A stretch of 64,000 nt of DNA from Candidatus Odyssella thessalonicensis L13 (lineage in GTDB: Bacteria > Pseudomonadota > Alphaproteobacteria > Paracaedibacterales > Paracaedibacteraceae), in the NCBI RefSeq assembly GCF_000190415.1, contig NZ_AEWF01000010.1, positions 1-64,000 of the forward strand. The letters are read 5' to 3'. The notes under the pieces are model-generated. The model did not search any database and had not been told where the DNA came from. It was given only the letters and a program-made list of their open reading frames with translations. A program made the translations under genes and the position numbers. Numbering within the stretch: position 1 is the first letter of the stretch; every line of letters begins with the position of its first letter. Of this stretch, positions 11,628 through 20,355 are shown piece by piece.

Positions 11628-12070
11628 GCATTATTCGCTTGGCTGCTAGTGTCATAATCCTCCGGGGTGGTTCAAGTGATATACTTATTCAACTGGCATC
11701 CTTTCAACATCAAAATAAGTTAACAATTACGCTTCACGAAATAGAACCTATGGAGCGCACCATTTTTATTCTTAGCTGGATCAGTTCCCTTTTCCTGCAG
11801 TGGCGCACACAGATGGAACTTCATCATACTCTTAAATGAGTTCTAAACTGGAACCCTAGAGGTGAGATCACTAATCGCATATCAGAGAGCCAGCATTTAC
11901 GAATGATGCATTTCAACTTGCTTGCTGCCATCATCATCTATTGGAATACTAAACATCTAGGTCGTATCACTCATGCTATGGAACAGAATGAAATAATCAT
12001 ACCGTCAGAGAAACTGGCACATCTCTGGCCTCTTGAATGTTAGCATATCATCATTATAGTGTGCTATAAG
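11628..12070 (+). pseudogene. Tn3-family transposase, C-terminal relic
   Basis: One frame reads ASFQHQNKLTITLHEIEPME then RTIFILSW up to a stop at 11839. After a frame change it continues RGEITNRISESQHLR, MMHFNLLAAIIIYWNTKHL and SEKLAHLWPLEC. These blocks match the conserved C-terminal end of Tn3-family transposases (I-x-R-x-E-R-T-L-F, the GE-I-x-x-R, and the A-x-I-x-x-W-N-T block). Stops and the missing N-terminal 80 % make it a relic. It borders the truncated TraA gene, so the two may have come together. Confidence 0.7.
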
Positions 12071-12159
12071 ATGGTGATCATTTATCCTTAACATAATTCC
12101 CTGTACTTTCCTGCAAACTAGCCCTTTTTGGGGGTTTCCATAAAAATATCACCATATTA

Positions 12160-14184
12160 TTAGCGGCTTAAGTCGCGACTTAAACTGCGGGTTTGTTGTT
12201 GGATTTGTTGTTTCTCATGGTCTTTTGCGAGAGCTTGCACATCTTGATGTAAGTCGGGGTACCAACCCCGCATATAAAACATAGCATTGTCATCTTTTGC
12301 AAGAGCCACTGCTTGCTTAGCGAGCGCTTGTTTATCCCCGAGGGTGGTTTTACCTTGAGCTTCGGCTTCTTTGTAAGAGTGATAAGCCTCTCGGAAAGCA
12401 AGGACATCTTTCTCAAACTGAGGCCGGTAAGAAGAGACCGGTGCTTGGTCTGGCGTTGCCTTAGCCGCGCTCATCCGAGAAGGAGAAGTTACGTTATGTT
12501 GCTTCTGCATTTTGGCTAACATCTCTTTCCAAGACGCTTTAGGGGCTTGCGGCAAGGATGGAGCAGAGGAAGAGCGGAAGAATTGAGCTTTCGCTTGCTG
12601 ATACTCTTGCAAAGTTCTCCCGGTGGCTTGGAAGATACGTTTTTCCATATCCTGTTTCTCTAGATCAGCCAACATTTCCTTCCATGACTTAGGAGCCTCT
12701 GCGGTAGGAAGATTTATTTCTGGTTGAGGAGGAGTGGAGTCTAAGGAGACAGCCTTGTCCTGATTAAGGGCCTTTGCACGCTGAGCCTCAGATGGAGCAG
12801 TCTCCACTAGAATCGCCTCAAACGGGGGATCCTTGTGCAACCAATGGTTGAGGCTGCGTTTGGCCGTATAATGAATGGCTTTCAGGGTATTGGTGACTTT
12901 CTCCAAAGCTTCCCGGATAATCGAGCTCTCTTCTTTGACCAGCTTTAAAGCCTGATCAGTATCGATATAGTCGAGTGAAGATAGCTTTTCTTGCTGTTTT
13001 GAGAGCTGTTTAACTAAGACCCCTTCTGTCCAAAACTCTTGAGAACTGCCATAAATATAGGCGTCTTCACGGTGACGTGTTAAGGCCACATACGAGAGAT
13101 TGCTGTGGAAATGGTTAGAGGCCAGGATAAAGCTTTTATCATTAGTCGCCCCTTGCTGCTTGTTGATATTAATGGCCCAGCCTAAGTCAAAGTAAGGATA
13201 AAGCTTAGAGGCAAAAGAAACGAGTTCGCCCTGTTTCCCGTCTTTACCATCTAAGCGGACTTTTAATTTGGTCGCATTAATCTCTTCAATGGTGCCGAGC
13301 ATACCATTGCGAACGCCTAAGCCTTGATCATTCTTCATAAACAGAAGGCGATCGCCTTTAGAAAAAGCACGTTGCTTTTGAAGTTTACTTTGGTCGCCGA
13401 AATCATTCTCTTCCAGGCGCATAATCGTATGAGTAAAGCTTTGCTTGTCGACCGCTCCATCTTGGATACGCAGCAGACGAGCTTGCTCATTTAAGGCTTC
13501 CGTCTCTTTCAAGGTAAAAGCCATTAAGACATGGGATTTATGAGGCTCCGCTTGAATGGAGGCATGCCAATCCCGCATCAAGGCCGCTTGAGTCGCTTGC
13601 TTGGGCTGACAGATAAAGGCTTCACCGTCTCTCCTTTGGTTGTCGAGGCCCCATTGCTGCACGAGGCGCTGGAGTTGATAATTTTGCAACGGTGGGGCTG
13701 TTTCAGGAATGAGATGCGCCGCAAGACGATAAGGATCCGTCTTTAAGATCTGTAGAGCGGGGCGGCAAGCATCAATATTCTGAGTGATAGCTTGGGCCGC
13801 TTCAGCTTCAAGCTGTTTCCACTGTTCTAGCTGACCGTTTCCGCGCTCCTTTTCAGCAGCATTGAGCTCAAGGCCACTGCGGAAGCTCCAGCCGACCAGC
13901 TTTTGCGAGCGAACAGCCGTATTAAAGGTCTCTACAAGGCCTACATAATTCTTTGCGCCTGACAAGCTCTGAATAGAGGGTAAAGGTTCATCAACAATCT
14001 TTATCCGCCCCTGGTCGTGATACTTCTGCAAGGCCGCTTCAGTTTCACCGCGGCCAAAGTGCTGCGTAGCCTCTTTCATCCCCGCGCGAAGCCCATCCGA
14101 GCTTACTCTGACCCTGCTTTGACAATTGAATATCCCATTCAAAAGATTGACCCTGAGTTCTAGAGGACCCCTGAACCCACTCAT
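12160..14184 (-). CDS. traA: truncated TraA-like conjugative relaxase/helicase
   Basis: An open frame of 674 codons matching the C-terminal half of Ti/rickettsial-type TraA proteins. From residue about 30 it reads ATQHFGRGETEAALQKYHDQG, usual just after the Walker region. Later helicase motifs are present: ININKQQGATNDKSF and LSYVALTRHREDAYIY (RecD-like motifs V and VI). Then come the low-complexity C-terminal part with two WKEMLA repeats (about 500 and 570) and the usual basic end. The relaxase domain and Walker A/B are missing. The first 25-30 codons belong, in another frame, to a toxin remnant, so the apparent start is an artefact of fusion. It cannot work as a relaxase. Confidence 0.75.
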   Translation of the reverse strand: MSGFRGPLELRVNLLNGIFNCQSRVRVSSDGLRAGMKEATQHFGRGETEAALQKYHDQGRIKIVDEPLPSIQSLSGAKNYVGLVETFNTAVRSQKLVGWSFRSGLELNAAEKERGNGQLEQWKQLEAEAAQAITQNIDACRPALQILKTDPYRLAAHLIPETAPPLQNYQLQRLVQQWGLDNQRRDGEAFICQPKQATQAALMRDWHASIQAEPHKSHVLMAFTLKETEALNEQARLLRIQDGAVDKQSFTHTIMRLEENDFGDQSKLQKQRAFSKGDRLLFMKNDQGLGVRNGMLGTIEEINATKLKVRLDGKDGKQGELVSFASKLYPYFDLGWAININKQQGATNDKSFILASNHFHSNLSYVALTRHREDAYIYGSSQEFWTEGVLVKQLSKQQEKLSSLDYIDTDQALKLVKEESSIIREALEKVTNTLKAIHYTAKRSLNHWLHKDPPFEAILVETAPSEAQRAKALNQDKAVSLDSTPPQPEINLPTAEAPKSWKEMLADLEKQDMEKRIFQATGRTLQEYQQAKAQFFRSSSAPSLPQAPKASWKEMLAKMQKQHNVTSPSRMSAAKATPDQAPVSSYRPQFEKDVLAFREAYHSYKEAEAQGKTTLGDKQALAKQAVALAKDDNAMFYMRGWYPDLHQDVQALAKDHEKQQIQQQTRSLSRDLSR

Positions 14185-14660
14185 TTCCGAATCTGTCTAT
14201 ATAACCCTTATTGTCTCCTCTCGTTAATGGCATAGATGGGTTATAGTTCTTCCTTGGTATAAAGCGGATCTTTCCTTTAATGGGTAACTTAGCTTCTTTT
14301 AACCTAGATTTTATCGAATGTTTTTGATCTCTTGTCAATATCTGTATCTGCGGCCCATCATAAATCTCGAAGCCTTCAAGAGTAATATTGATGCTGGAGG
14401 GTGCCTGGTCAAAGCCTTCGATACCTGGTCTTGCAGGCTCTGGAATAGGAGTCGACAGTATTTGCACCTTTGTGGGCTCGGTGGTGAAACCTTCATCAAC
14501 CCAGCCTTCGACGGGATCGGTGGTTTCGCAGTGGCTGGTGCTGCTGCCAGAAACTCTTTCCTTTCCTTTATCCGTGCTGGGATTATAGACGCCGGGAATG
14601 GCTGTGTCCGCGGCTGCTAAATTATAGGTATGGCGCTGCAGCCAAGCTTGACCTTGTCTG
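14045..14660 (-). pseudogene. orphan toxin cassette with truncated Ntox17-like tail
   Basis: From about 14660 the minus strand carries the conserved class II stem (QAWLQRHTYNLAAADTAIPG, CETTDPVEGWVDEG, DGPQIQILT), nearly identical to that at 40600-40926. The variable tail reads KGKIRFIPRKNYNPS, GYIDRFGNEWVQGSSRTQG and EWDIQLSKQGQSKLGW, which agrees with the polymorphic toxin type 17 (Ntox17) tail as I remember it. The last 10-15 residues are replaced by TraA sequence near 14090, and the frame ends at 14045. The 5' side is cut at about 14660. No immunity gene remains. It is a dead cassette. Confidence 0.7.
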
Positions 14661-14796
14661 GAAAGTCCATTTGGTAGAAGAGAGTTGATAACCTTACCTT
14701 AACTTGACAGTAAACTCATAACTGATAAACAGGTAACTATGACTTGACTGTCTAATCAAGTTTAAACTTTTACATCTAAAACTTAAGCCGGAACTG
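14661..14796. other. no gene seen
   Basis: A spacer between the Ntox17-like cassette and the next immunity gene; nothing recognised. Confidence 0.4.
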
Positions 14797-15198
14797 TCAA
14801 GATATAGGTTGCTTTTTTAATTGAAGGTAATTAATACCTAAGAAGTTATCTATATCATCTAAAGCTGATCCTGCTTGGCCACTTAAATCGATATCATTTC
14901 CTAAATAGGAATCAATAACACATTGCAAAGTGAAAGGATCAACAAGTCGATCATATACTCTTGCTATATGCCCGACAGCTGTCATAGTTAGCCCTTTAAT
15001 ATCTGGATCATCCGAGGTGATATACTTTCTACATACCCTATCCGCCAAATCAAAATCTATTTCATTAAAGGAGGCCACTAAAATACAGTCCAATATATCT
15101 TGCTTTGACACGCTTAATTTATCTTCTAGGATCATAGAGATAAGCTCTTTTGCTTCCTCATCGTTTGTTATTGATGAAAATATACTTTGTTTAGTCAT
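14797..15198 (-). CDS. putative immunity protein for the cassette at 15191-16249
   Basis: A protein of 133 residues, predicted all helical and acidic, with leucine/isoleucine spacing reminiscent of HEAT-type repeats (DPDIKGLTMTAVGHIARVYD). It starts inside the last codons of the preceding toxin frame (overlap 15191-15198), the arrangement usual for toxin-immunity pairs. By position it should bind and block the tail ending at 15191. No named immunity family is recognised with certainty. Its DNA is clearly more AT-rich than the toxin stem upstream. Confidence 0.65.
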   Translation of the reverse strand: MTKQSIFSSITNDEEAKELISMILEDKLSVSKQDILDCILVASFNEIDFDLADRVCRKYITSDDPDIKGLTMTAVGHIARVYDRLVDPFTLQCVIDSYLGNDIDLSGQAGSALDDIDNFLGINYLQLKKQPIS

Positions 15199-16219
15199 TT
15201 TGGGAGATTATCTTTCCTTTTTTTGTTACCTTACCAGCTTTTATGAGAGCATTCTTCATTTTCTGATCTAATCCACGCTTTTCATCACTGCTATCCCAGG
15301 TTCTCACATGACCATGCCAAGTACCATCATTAGTATTATTGAATACCACAAATTCTCCAGTTTGAGAATCAACAGCAACTCGCCTTCTAGGATTAGCGGG
15401 ATCATATACAATTGATTGCTCAAGAGTAGCTTGGGGATGAGAGGGGGCTCGTGACTTGTATCCCTGAGAGTTAGAATGATGATAAGGAGCCCCTTTATAA
15501 ATTAGATCCTCATTTGTCAATATCTGTATCTGCGGACCATCATAAACATCAAAGCCTCCAAGAGTAATACCGATGCTTGATGGTGCCGGATCGAAGCCTT
15601 CGATGTCTGGTCTTGCGGGCTCCGGCATAGGTGTTGAGAGGACGTTAACTTCACCCTGATGGGTGTCAAATCCTTGGTCGACCCAGCCTTCGACAGGATC
15701 GGTAGTCTCGCAGTGGCTGATGCTGCTACCGGAAACTCTTTCCTTTCCTTTATCCGTGCTGGGATTATAGACACCTGGAATGGCTGTGTCGGCGGCGGCT
15801 AAGTTATATGTATGGCGCTGCAGCCAAGCTTGACCTTGCTGGAAATGAGATGATTCATAGGCTTGCTTAAGATCTTCGCGTTCGGCAGCGGCTTGACTTT
15901 CTTTGGCCCGTTCACGGTCTTGATACCATTCAAAACCTTTATAGACTCCATACACTGTACCTAATGCAGCTGCTGTCATTAGCGCTGTATTAGGATTCAA
16001 AGGAACTTTACCGAACCCAGCTGCTGCTACCTCAAAGATCGCGGGGGCTCCGCCAGCCGTGGCGGCGGCTAAGCGTGGCATAGCTCCTTGCATTATCTGG
16101 CCTGCGGCCGTTGCGGTGGCGGCCAGACTGGCCATCATCACCGAAGGGGTGGATGAGCTTGAACTGGAGGCTGCATAGCCAGAAACCTGTGCCAGATCAG
16201 GGACGGTGTGGCTCGCCAA
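15191..16219 (-). CDS. orphan toxin cassette: class II stem plus short tail with HGHVR motif
   Basis: An open frame of 342 codons; the sense extends back to about 16249, where homology with the other stems stops, and the apparent start is a TTG, so no true start is present. Residues 1-225 are the shared stem: serine run, Ala/Gly-rich block (about 25-75), EWYQDRERAKE helix, QAWLQRHTYNLAAADTA, DGPQIQILT. The variable tail (about 230-342) has RRRVAVDSQTGEFVVF, WHGHVRTWD and KAGKVTKKGKI. A tail with a VDxxTGEFVVF...HGHVR-W pattern is found at the ends of Rhs and CdiA proteins and is probably an RNase, but I cannot name it. The immunity gene at 14797 follows. Lacking a start, it may be a silent donor. 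Confidence 0.7.
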   Translation of the reverse strand: MASHTVPDLAQVSGYAASSSSSSTPSVMMASLAATATAAGQIMQGAMPRLAAATAGGAPAIFEVAAAGFGKVPLNPNTALMTAAALGTVYGVYKGFEWYQDRERAKESQAAAEREDLKQAYESSHFQQGQAWLQRHTYNLAAADTAIPGVYNPSTDKGKERVSGSSISHCETTDPVEGWVDQGFDTHQGEVNVLSTPMPEPARPDIEGFDPAPSSIGITLGGFDVYDGPQIQILTNEDLIYKGAPYHHSNSQGYKSRAPSHPQATLEQSIVYDPANPRRRVAVDSQTGEFVVFNNTNDGTWHGHVRTWDSSDEKRGLDQKMKNALIKAGKVTKKGKIISQND

Positions 16220-16308
16220 GGCCTGCTTGGCCCGCTCAATGATATCAAATTATCCCTAAGCAGTTAATGAGTATTTTAGGCAGAACCTCTAACTGCCTTT
16301 AATACTCT

Positions 16309-16734
16309 TTAATCTTCGTCTTTTTCCCAAGTTATAGGATTAAGTCCAAATCTTTGTGCAGCTATTTCTTGAGCAGCTTTTAAAGAAGCTGGTTTTAAAT
16401 ATTTCTGCACCCCTCTAGTGGGATTAACTTTATCTAGGAAAGGCTCAATAAAACTTACTTTTGCCACACATCTTACTTCAAAATTCTCATGTTGAACTAA
16501 TTCTTCAATTAATTCGAATGCTTTCTTGAGACTTGATCGGCTTAAGCTATCTTTCTTCTCAAGAATGCTTAAAATGTAATCACATAAAACTTGCTCATAA
16601 ATACTATGAGCACTATACTGATAATCTTCACAAGCCTCAGCAATAATCTCTTTGTACTTTGAAAAATCTAATAGCTCTGGGAAACTTTCAAACAGAGCCT
16701 CATTGCAATATGTAGAATAATCATATTTTGCCAT
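16309..16734 (-). CDS. putative immunity protein for the cassette at 16736-18154
   Basis: A protein of 141 residues, mostly helical and acidic, ending in EKDED. It begins one base after the toxin stop and has its own AAAGGA ribosome-binding site seven bases before the ATG. Position and composition mark it as the cognate immunity gene; the segment VQHENFEVRCVAKVSFIEPF looks like a helical-repeat immunity family, but I do not assign a Pfam name. AT-rich compared with the stem upstream. Confidence 0.65.
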   Translation of the reverse strand: MAKYDYSTYCNEALFESFPELLDFSKYKEIIAEACEDYQYSAHSIYEQVLCDYILSILEKKDSLSRSSLKKAFELIEELVQHENFEVRCVAKVSFIEPFLDKVNPTRGVQKYLKPASLKAAQEIAAQRFGLNPITWEKDED

Positions 16735-16735
16735 C

Positions 16736-18154
16736 TTATTTTCCTTTAGCCATTTCTATTGCTTCTCTTAAATCTCTTACCAAGCGTTCTGCTGCTTGAC
16801 GATCTAAGCGGGAAATTTTTTCATTTCCGTCTTGTAGAATTCTCTGTATCCTTCTTAAGCGTCCCTCGCATTTCTCTAAATGAGTTCTTTCCATATTTTG
16901 AACTATTTCTCTTCGCAATGCTCCAGCTGATCCTCCAGGATACATGTCCTTATCACGATACAATTCATTTGCAGTATCTTGAAGCTTTTTATTTTCAAAG
17001 TTCGGTCTATTGGGAACCCAATCTTTATCCTTAGCTTGGTCATTATGCCATCTGTCTTTATTATTCTTTTTCCATTTATCGCCTTCATGATCGTCCGGTT
17101 CCCAATCTGGTGGAAGAGAAGAAGAGCTGGAAGAACGCTGATTTATACTAGAACTAGATCTTGTACTCCCCGTATTGCTAGCTTGTTTAATGAAGATATC
17201 GGGATTATGAGCAGACGCAGATCTCTCTAAAGCGGCAGCATTTTCTATAAATTCAGAACCGATTAATTTCTCTTTACCCTTGTCGGTGCTAGGATTGTAG
17301 ACGCCCGCAACGGCTGTGTCGGCAGCTGCTAAGGTGTAGGTATGGCGCTGCAACCAAGCTTGACCTTGCTGGGAACGAGATGATTCATAAGCTTGCTTAA
17401 GATCTTCATGCTCGGCAGCGGTTTGGCTTTCTTTAGCTCGTTCACAGTCTTGATACCATTCATAACCTTTATAGGCTCCATACGTTAAAGCTGTGGCAGC
17501 TGCTCCTATCATCAGTGTATTAGGGTGCAAGGGAACTTTACCGAACCCAGCTGCCGCTAGCTCAAACATTGCGGGGGCTCCGCCGGCAGTTGCGGCGGCA
17601 AAGCGCGGCATAGCTCCTTGCATTATCTGGCCTGCGGTCGTTGCGGTGGCGGCCAGACTGGCCATCATCACCGAAGGGGTCGATGAGCTTGAACTGGAGG
17701 CTGCATAGCCAGAAACCTGAGCCAGATCAGGGGCGGTGTGGCTCGCCAAGGCCTGCTTGGCCCGCTCAATGATATCAAAGCGTCGCTCCGTGGGTTTGAC
17801 TATTAAGTGCGGTTGCTGCGCTAGCTGCTCGAAGGTCGTGTGGGCCGTATGATGCTCGACCAGGAGCTGACGGGTCTTGTCCTCCATAGCCTTGCGGGCT
17901 TGAATATTGGCAATGCGCTGGTCACGGGTAGCAGCATCAAAAAAGAGTCCCGAGAGATCCTCAGCGGTCGAGGCTGTATCCCCATTACCGAGACGATACT
18001 GTCCTTTCTGCAGGGCCTGCCCCTCTTCTCTTAAATCCTCCCACTGGTCTAGGGTGGCTTCCAGCTCAGCTTCGCTACGAACACAGGTTTCATCCGCCGC
18101 TTTCGCTTGCTGCTCCTGCTGGGAGAAATCATCAATAGCAGTAGCAGAGAGCAT
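16736..18154 (-). CDS. orphan toxin cassette: long class II stem plus C-terminal tail of unnamed type
   Basis: An open frame of 472 codons. Residues 1-110 (AIDDFSQQEQQAKAADETC, TRDQRIANIQARKAMEDKT) and 120-300 (serine run, Ala/Gly-rich block, QAWLQRHTYTLAAADTA) form the class II stem, here with more of its 5' end than in the other copies. After STDKGKEK it departs earlier than the other copies. A serine-rich linker (about 345-365) leads to a tail with WEPDDHEGDKWKK, MYPGGSAGALRREIV and a helical end with RLDRQAAERLVRDLREAI. Tails with a PGGtAgAlR motif occur at the ends of polymorphic toxins; activity is unknown to me. The ATG used has no ribosome-binding site, so expression is doubtful. Immunity gene: 16309-16734. 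Confidence 0.7.
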   Translation of the reverse strand: MLSATAIDDFSQQEQQAKAADETCVRSEAELEATLDQWEDLREEGQALQKGQYRLGNGDTASTAEDLSGLFFDAATRDQRIANIQARKAMEDKTRQLLVEHHTAHTTFEQLAQQPHLIVKPTERRFDIIERAKQALASHTAPDLAQVSGYAASSSSSSTPSVMMASLAATATTAGQIMQGAMPRFAAATAGGAPAMFELAAAGFGKVPLHPNTLMIGAAATALTYGAYKGYEWYQDCERAKESQTAAEHEDLKQAYESSRSQQGQAWLQRHTYTLAAADTAVAGVYNPSTDKGKEKLIGSEFIENAAALERSASAHNPDIFIKQASNTGSTRSSSSINQRSSSSSSLPPDWEPDDHEGDKWKKNNKDRWHNDQAKDKDWVPNRPNFENKKLQDTANELYRDKDMYPGGSAGALRREIVQNMERTHLEKCEGRLRRIQRILQDGNEKISRLDRQAAERLVRDLREAIEMAKGK

Positions 18155-18195
18155 ACTGAGCGCAGTAAAGACCTGGTTACAGTTATTCTCCTTTA

Positions 18196-18310
18196 CTCCT
18201 TAACGATTATTCTTGTTTAAGGGCAACCTATCTGGTCCAAATACTTTACGATGAATCCGGATATAGCTAGCTTCATTTAATCTAGCAGATCTGTTATTAT
18301 CATGAGTTAG
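18196..18310 (-). pseudogene. relic of a second GIY-YIG-like toxin tail
   Basis: The minus strand reads SARLNEASYIRIHRKVFGPD then RLPLNKNNR and a stop, almost the same as the last 30 residues of the toxin at 18892-20094 but with several substitutions (for instance ASY for ANY, DRL for DSL). Just after the stop it shares GGAGTAAA with that gene's downstream junction and then runs into the stem of the next cassette. It is the stump of an older copy left by recombination. Confidence 0.75.
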
Positions 18311-18369
18311 AGGTAAATCAAATTAGATGTCTTGAGTTATCACTGATAAAAACCCGCTGTAAATGAAGT

Positions 18370-18882
18370 TTACGGCCAGGGAGCAGGCGTATATCCTAGG
18401 ATTGCTTCCGGTGTTAACGGTATCTTCTGCTCCCAGATCTCACAGTCTTCGATGGTTAATGGAATCTCCCCAAGTTTAGAGCGAATCTTCTCCACTGGTT
18501 CTGTTGGCAGCTTATACTTCCGCAGTACATGTAAAACAGCTTCACAGGCAGCAATAAGATAGATTTCCTTTAATAGCTCAGGATTATTCTTGTCCGCCCA
18601 GTCTAAAATTAAAGTGTCGAGCTCTACGTATATTGTAAGATCTTTATATTTTGAATGTATGCGGTCATACTGTGGAATAAGTTCAGTTTTAATGCCATAT
18701 CTGTAAAAAAGATAAATAACGGCAAATTTCTGATCCTTAAAATATCTATTATCATACATATAATGAAAGATAGGCTTAAGCTCTGTTATCCTTTGCGGTC
18801 CTTTTCTTACAAAGCGCCCTACAACCATAGCCACAGCTCCCCCAATACTTATTCCACTCGGTGGGATGACAGATTGAATCAT
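18370..18882 (-). CDS. putative immunity protein for the GIY-YIG-like toxin
   Basis: A protein of 170 residues beginning ten bases after the toxin stop, with a good AAGGAG five bases before the ATG. The first 28 residues contain a weak hydrophobic stretch (GISIGGAVAMVVGRFV), the rest is a mixed helical protein (YFKDQKFAVIYLFYRYGIKT, LIAACEAVLHVLRKYKLP). No family is recognised. Its place makes it the likely antidote of the tail at 18892-20094. Confidence 0.6.
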   Translation of the reverse strand: MIQSVIPPSGISIGGAVAMVVGRFVRKGPQRITELKPIFHYMYDNRYFKDQKFAVIYLFYRYGIKTELIPQYDRIHSKYKDLTIYVELDTLILDWADKNNPELLKEIYLIAACEAVLHVLRKYKLPTEPVEKIRSKLGEIPLTIEDCEIWEQKIPLTPEAILGYTPAPWP

Positions 18883-18891
18883 TTTTACTCC

Positions 18892-20094
18892 TTAACGATT
18901 ATTCTTGTTTAAGGGTAAGCTATCTGGTCCAAATACTTTACGATGAATCCGGATATAGTTAGCTTCACTTAACCTAGCAGCCATTTTAGTATCAAACTCC
19001 TTAATGATTTCAGTATAATACTCTTGACCTGGATGTTGTCGCTTTAATTTTTTTGCCTGAGCTTCTGCCCTGATTGATTGGCCTAAACTATTCTTCCCCA
19101 TTGCACTTTCACCATACTTTAGGATCTTACCAGATGCATCACGAATTACATAGACGTGAGTTTGCCCGACATAACTCAGAGAGTTTCTATGGATCGCGGT
19201 TTTTCGAGAAATACTTGCCAGATCTAAAGCTTCAAAAGTACTGGTGGCTGCAGTAGAGTCTACCATTCCTGCCCACCTAGCCACTTTGCTAGCACCTCCT
19301 ACTTTCATAGCCTTTGCCGCGGTGCCTGGCGTGACCATCTCAGCAGCTAACATTATATAGTCAGCCGTTTCTTGAGCAAACGTAGCATTTCCAGTGAGAT
19401 CCCGTAGCCCTCGCCGGATGCTCGTGTTTGCGGACTGAGAAGCTTGACCCATCAGTTCTCCTGCTTTTGAAAGATTTCCTCCGCTGACAAAGTCCGCAGC
19501 CTTTGCCATATATCCGAAAGTATTTAACCAATCGGCACCATGAGCTTTTAGAAAGGTCTCTATATTCCTTTCACCGTTTCTAAAACGAGCCTTCCCTTCG
19601 TAAAGAGTATCACGCGTGTCAACCATCATACGTCTAAACTTCTCAAAGCTTGCCTTTTGGTCTCTGGGTGGGCTGTTTCCTTGGGAAGAACAGGAGCGAA
19701 GCTCGCGTGTCCGACTCCGGCCGCGCGGTTCTTCTTCAGCAATGCGCCACATCAAATCCTGAAAGTTAACCTTATCCGCAATCTGCGTATCAATGTTCTC
19801 TGTTATGAATGAGCCGGTCGCCTCAATATCCTCGTAATCCTTCTCATCTACTGCTTTTTCTTTACCTTTAGAACGGCTTTTGGAGGCCCTTGCAGAGGAG
19901 CGCTGATCTGATAAAGCTTTTTCCTCTTCTCCTAATTGATCCTTAAACATGGTGGCAAATAGGTCATCAGGGTCGTTACTCTGCAGAATTCCTTCAAACA
20001 CTTGGCTGCTGTTATACCTCAAGGCCATTTCCGCAGCATTTACTGCTTCCTGGATATCAAACCCTAACCCTTGGGCTGTCATCACAGCTGTCAT
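18892..20094 (-). CDS. orphan toxin cassette: class I stem plus GIY-YIG-like nuclease tail
   Basis: An open frame of 400 codons. Residues 1-55 (TAQGLGFDIQEAVNAAEMAL, SSQVFEGILQSNDP) repeat residues about 2470-2525 of the large toxin at 21636, so this cassette belongs to that toxin's stem type (class I). Two strongly basic stretches follow (SRSKGKEK; RGRSRTRELR). The tail (about 305-400) reads YVGQTHVYVIRDASGK, LKYGESAMG, RAEAQAKKLKR and EANYIRIHRKV, matching a GIY-YIG-like endonuclease: paired Y-I motif, Lys-Tyr-Gly, catalytic-type Arg and Glu. The frame is open into 20114, where it joins an HNH relic. Its ATG lacks a ribosome-binding site. The immunity gene at 18370 follows. Confidence 0.7.
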   Translation of the reverse strand: MTAVMTAQGLGFDIQEAVNAAEMALRYNSSQVFEGILQSNDPDDLFATMFKDQLGEEEKALSDQRSSARASKSRSKGKEKAVDEKDYEDIEATGSFITENIDTQIADKVNFQDLMWRIAEEEPRGRSRTRELRSCSSQGNSPPRDQKASFEKFRRMMVDTRDTLYEGKARFRNGERNIETFLKAHGADWLNTFGYMAKAADFVSGGNLSKAGELMGQASQSANTSIRRGLRDLTGNATFAQETADYIMLAAEMVTPGTAAKAMKVGGASKVARWAGMVDSTAATSTFEALDLASISRKTAIHRNSLSYVGQTHVYVIRDASGKILKYGESAMGKNSLGQSIRAEAQAKKLKRQHPGQEYYTEIIKEFDTKMAARLSEANYIRIHRKVFGPDSLPLNKNNR

Positions 20095-20109
20095 TTGGGA
20101 GAAGAGCTT

Positions 20110-20240
20110 GATTTGTTTGTAATATATTTAAATTGGATAACTGATCCAATCCCGATACTTGTAGCTCATGCATATGATCCATATGTGCCTTGTCTATCAG
20201 TTTCTTAACTCTCTTATAAAGTTCAGGATCAGGTGCCCCA
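20110..20240 (-). pseudogene. relic of an HNH-like toxin tail
   Basis: The minus strand reads GAPDPELYKRVKKLIDKAHM then DHMHELQVSGLDQLSNLNIL, clearly related to the nuclease end of the large toxin (DPQKYNKIKEKI ... DHMHDLQVKGLDHASNLCLL). It lies directly upstream of the class I stem of the next cassette and shares CAAATCAAGCTCTTCTC with the large toxin gene at the join. It is a stump left from cassette insertion. Confidence 0.75.
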
Positions 20241-20355
20241 TGTCATGTTATTTCAAGTAAAGACAAGATGAGTATTAAATGTGGCTTTCTCAAAGAGAAG
20301 CCTAGACATATCCGCAATTGTTGACGCCCATATTGGCGAAAAGGTTCGTATTGGA

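Noticed and set aside
12160..14184. Functional relaxase/helicase
   Set aside because: The relaxase domain and Walker A and B are missing and the first codons belong to a toxin remnant in another frame.
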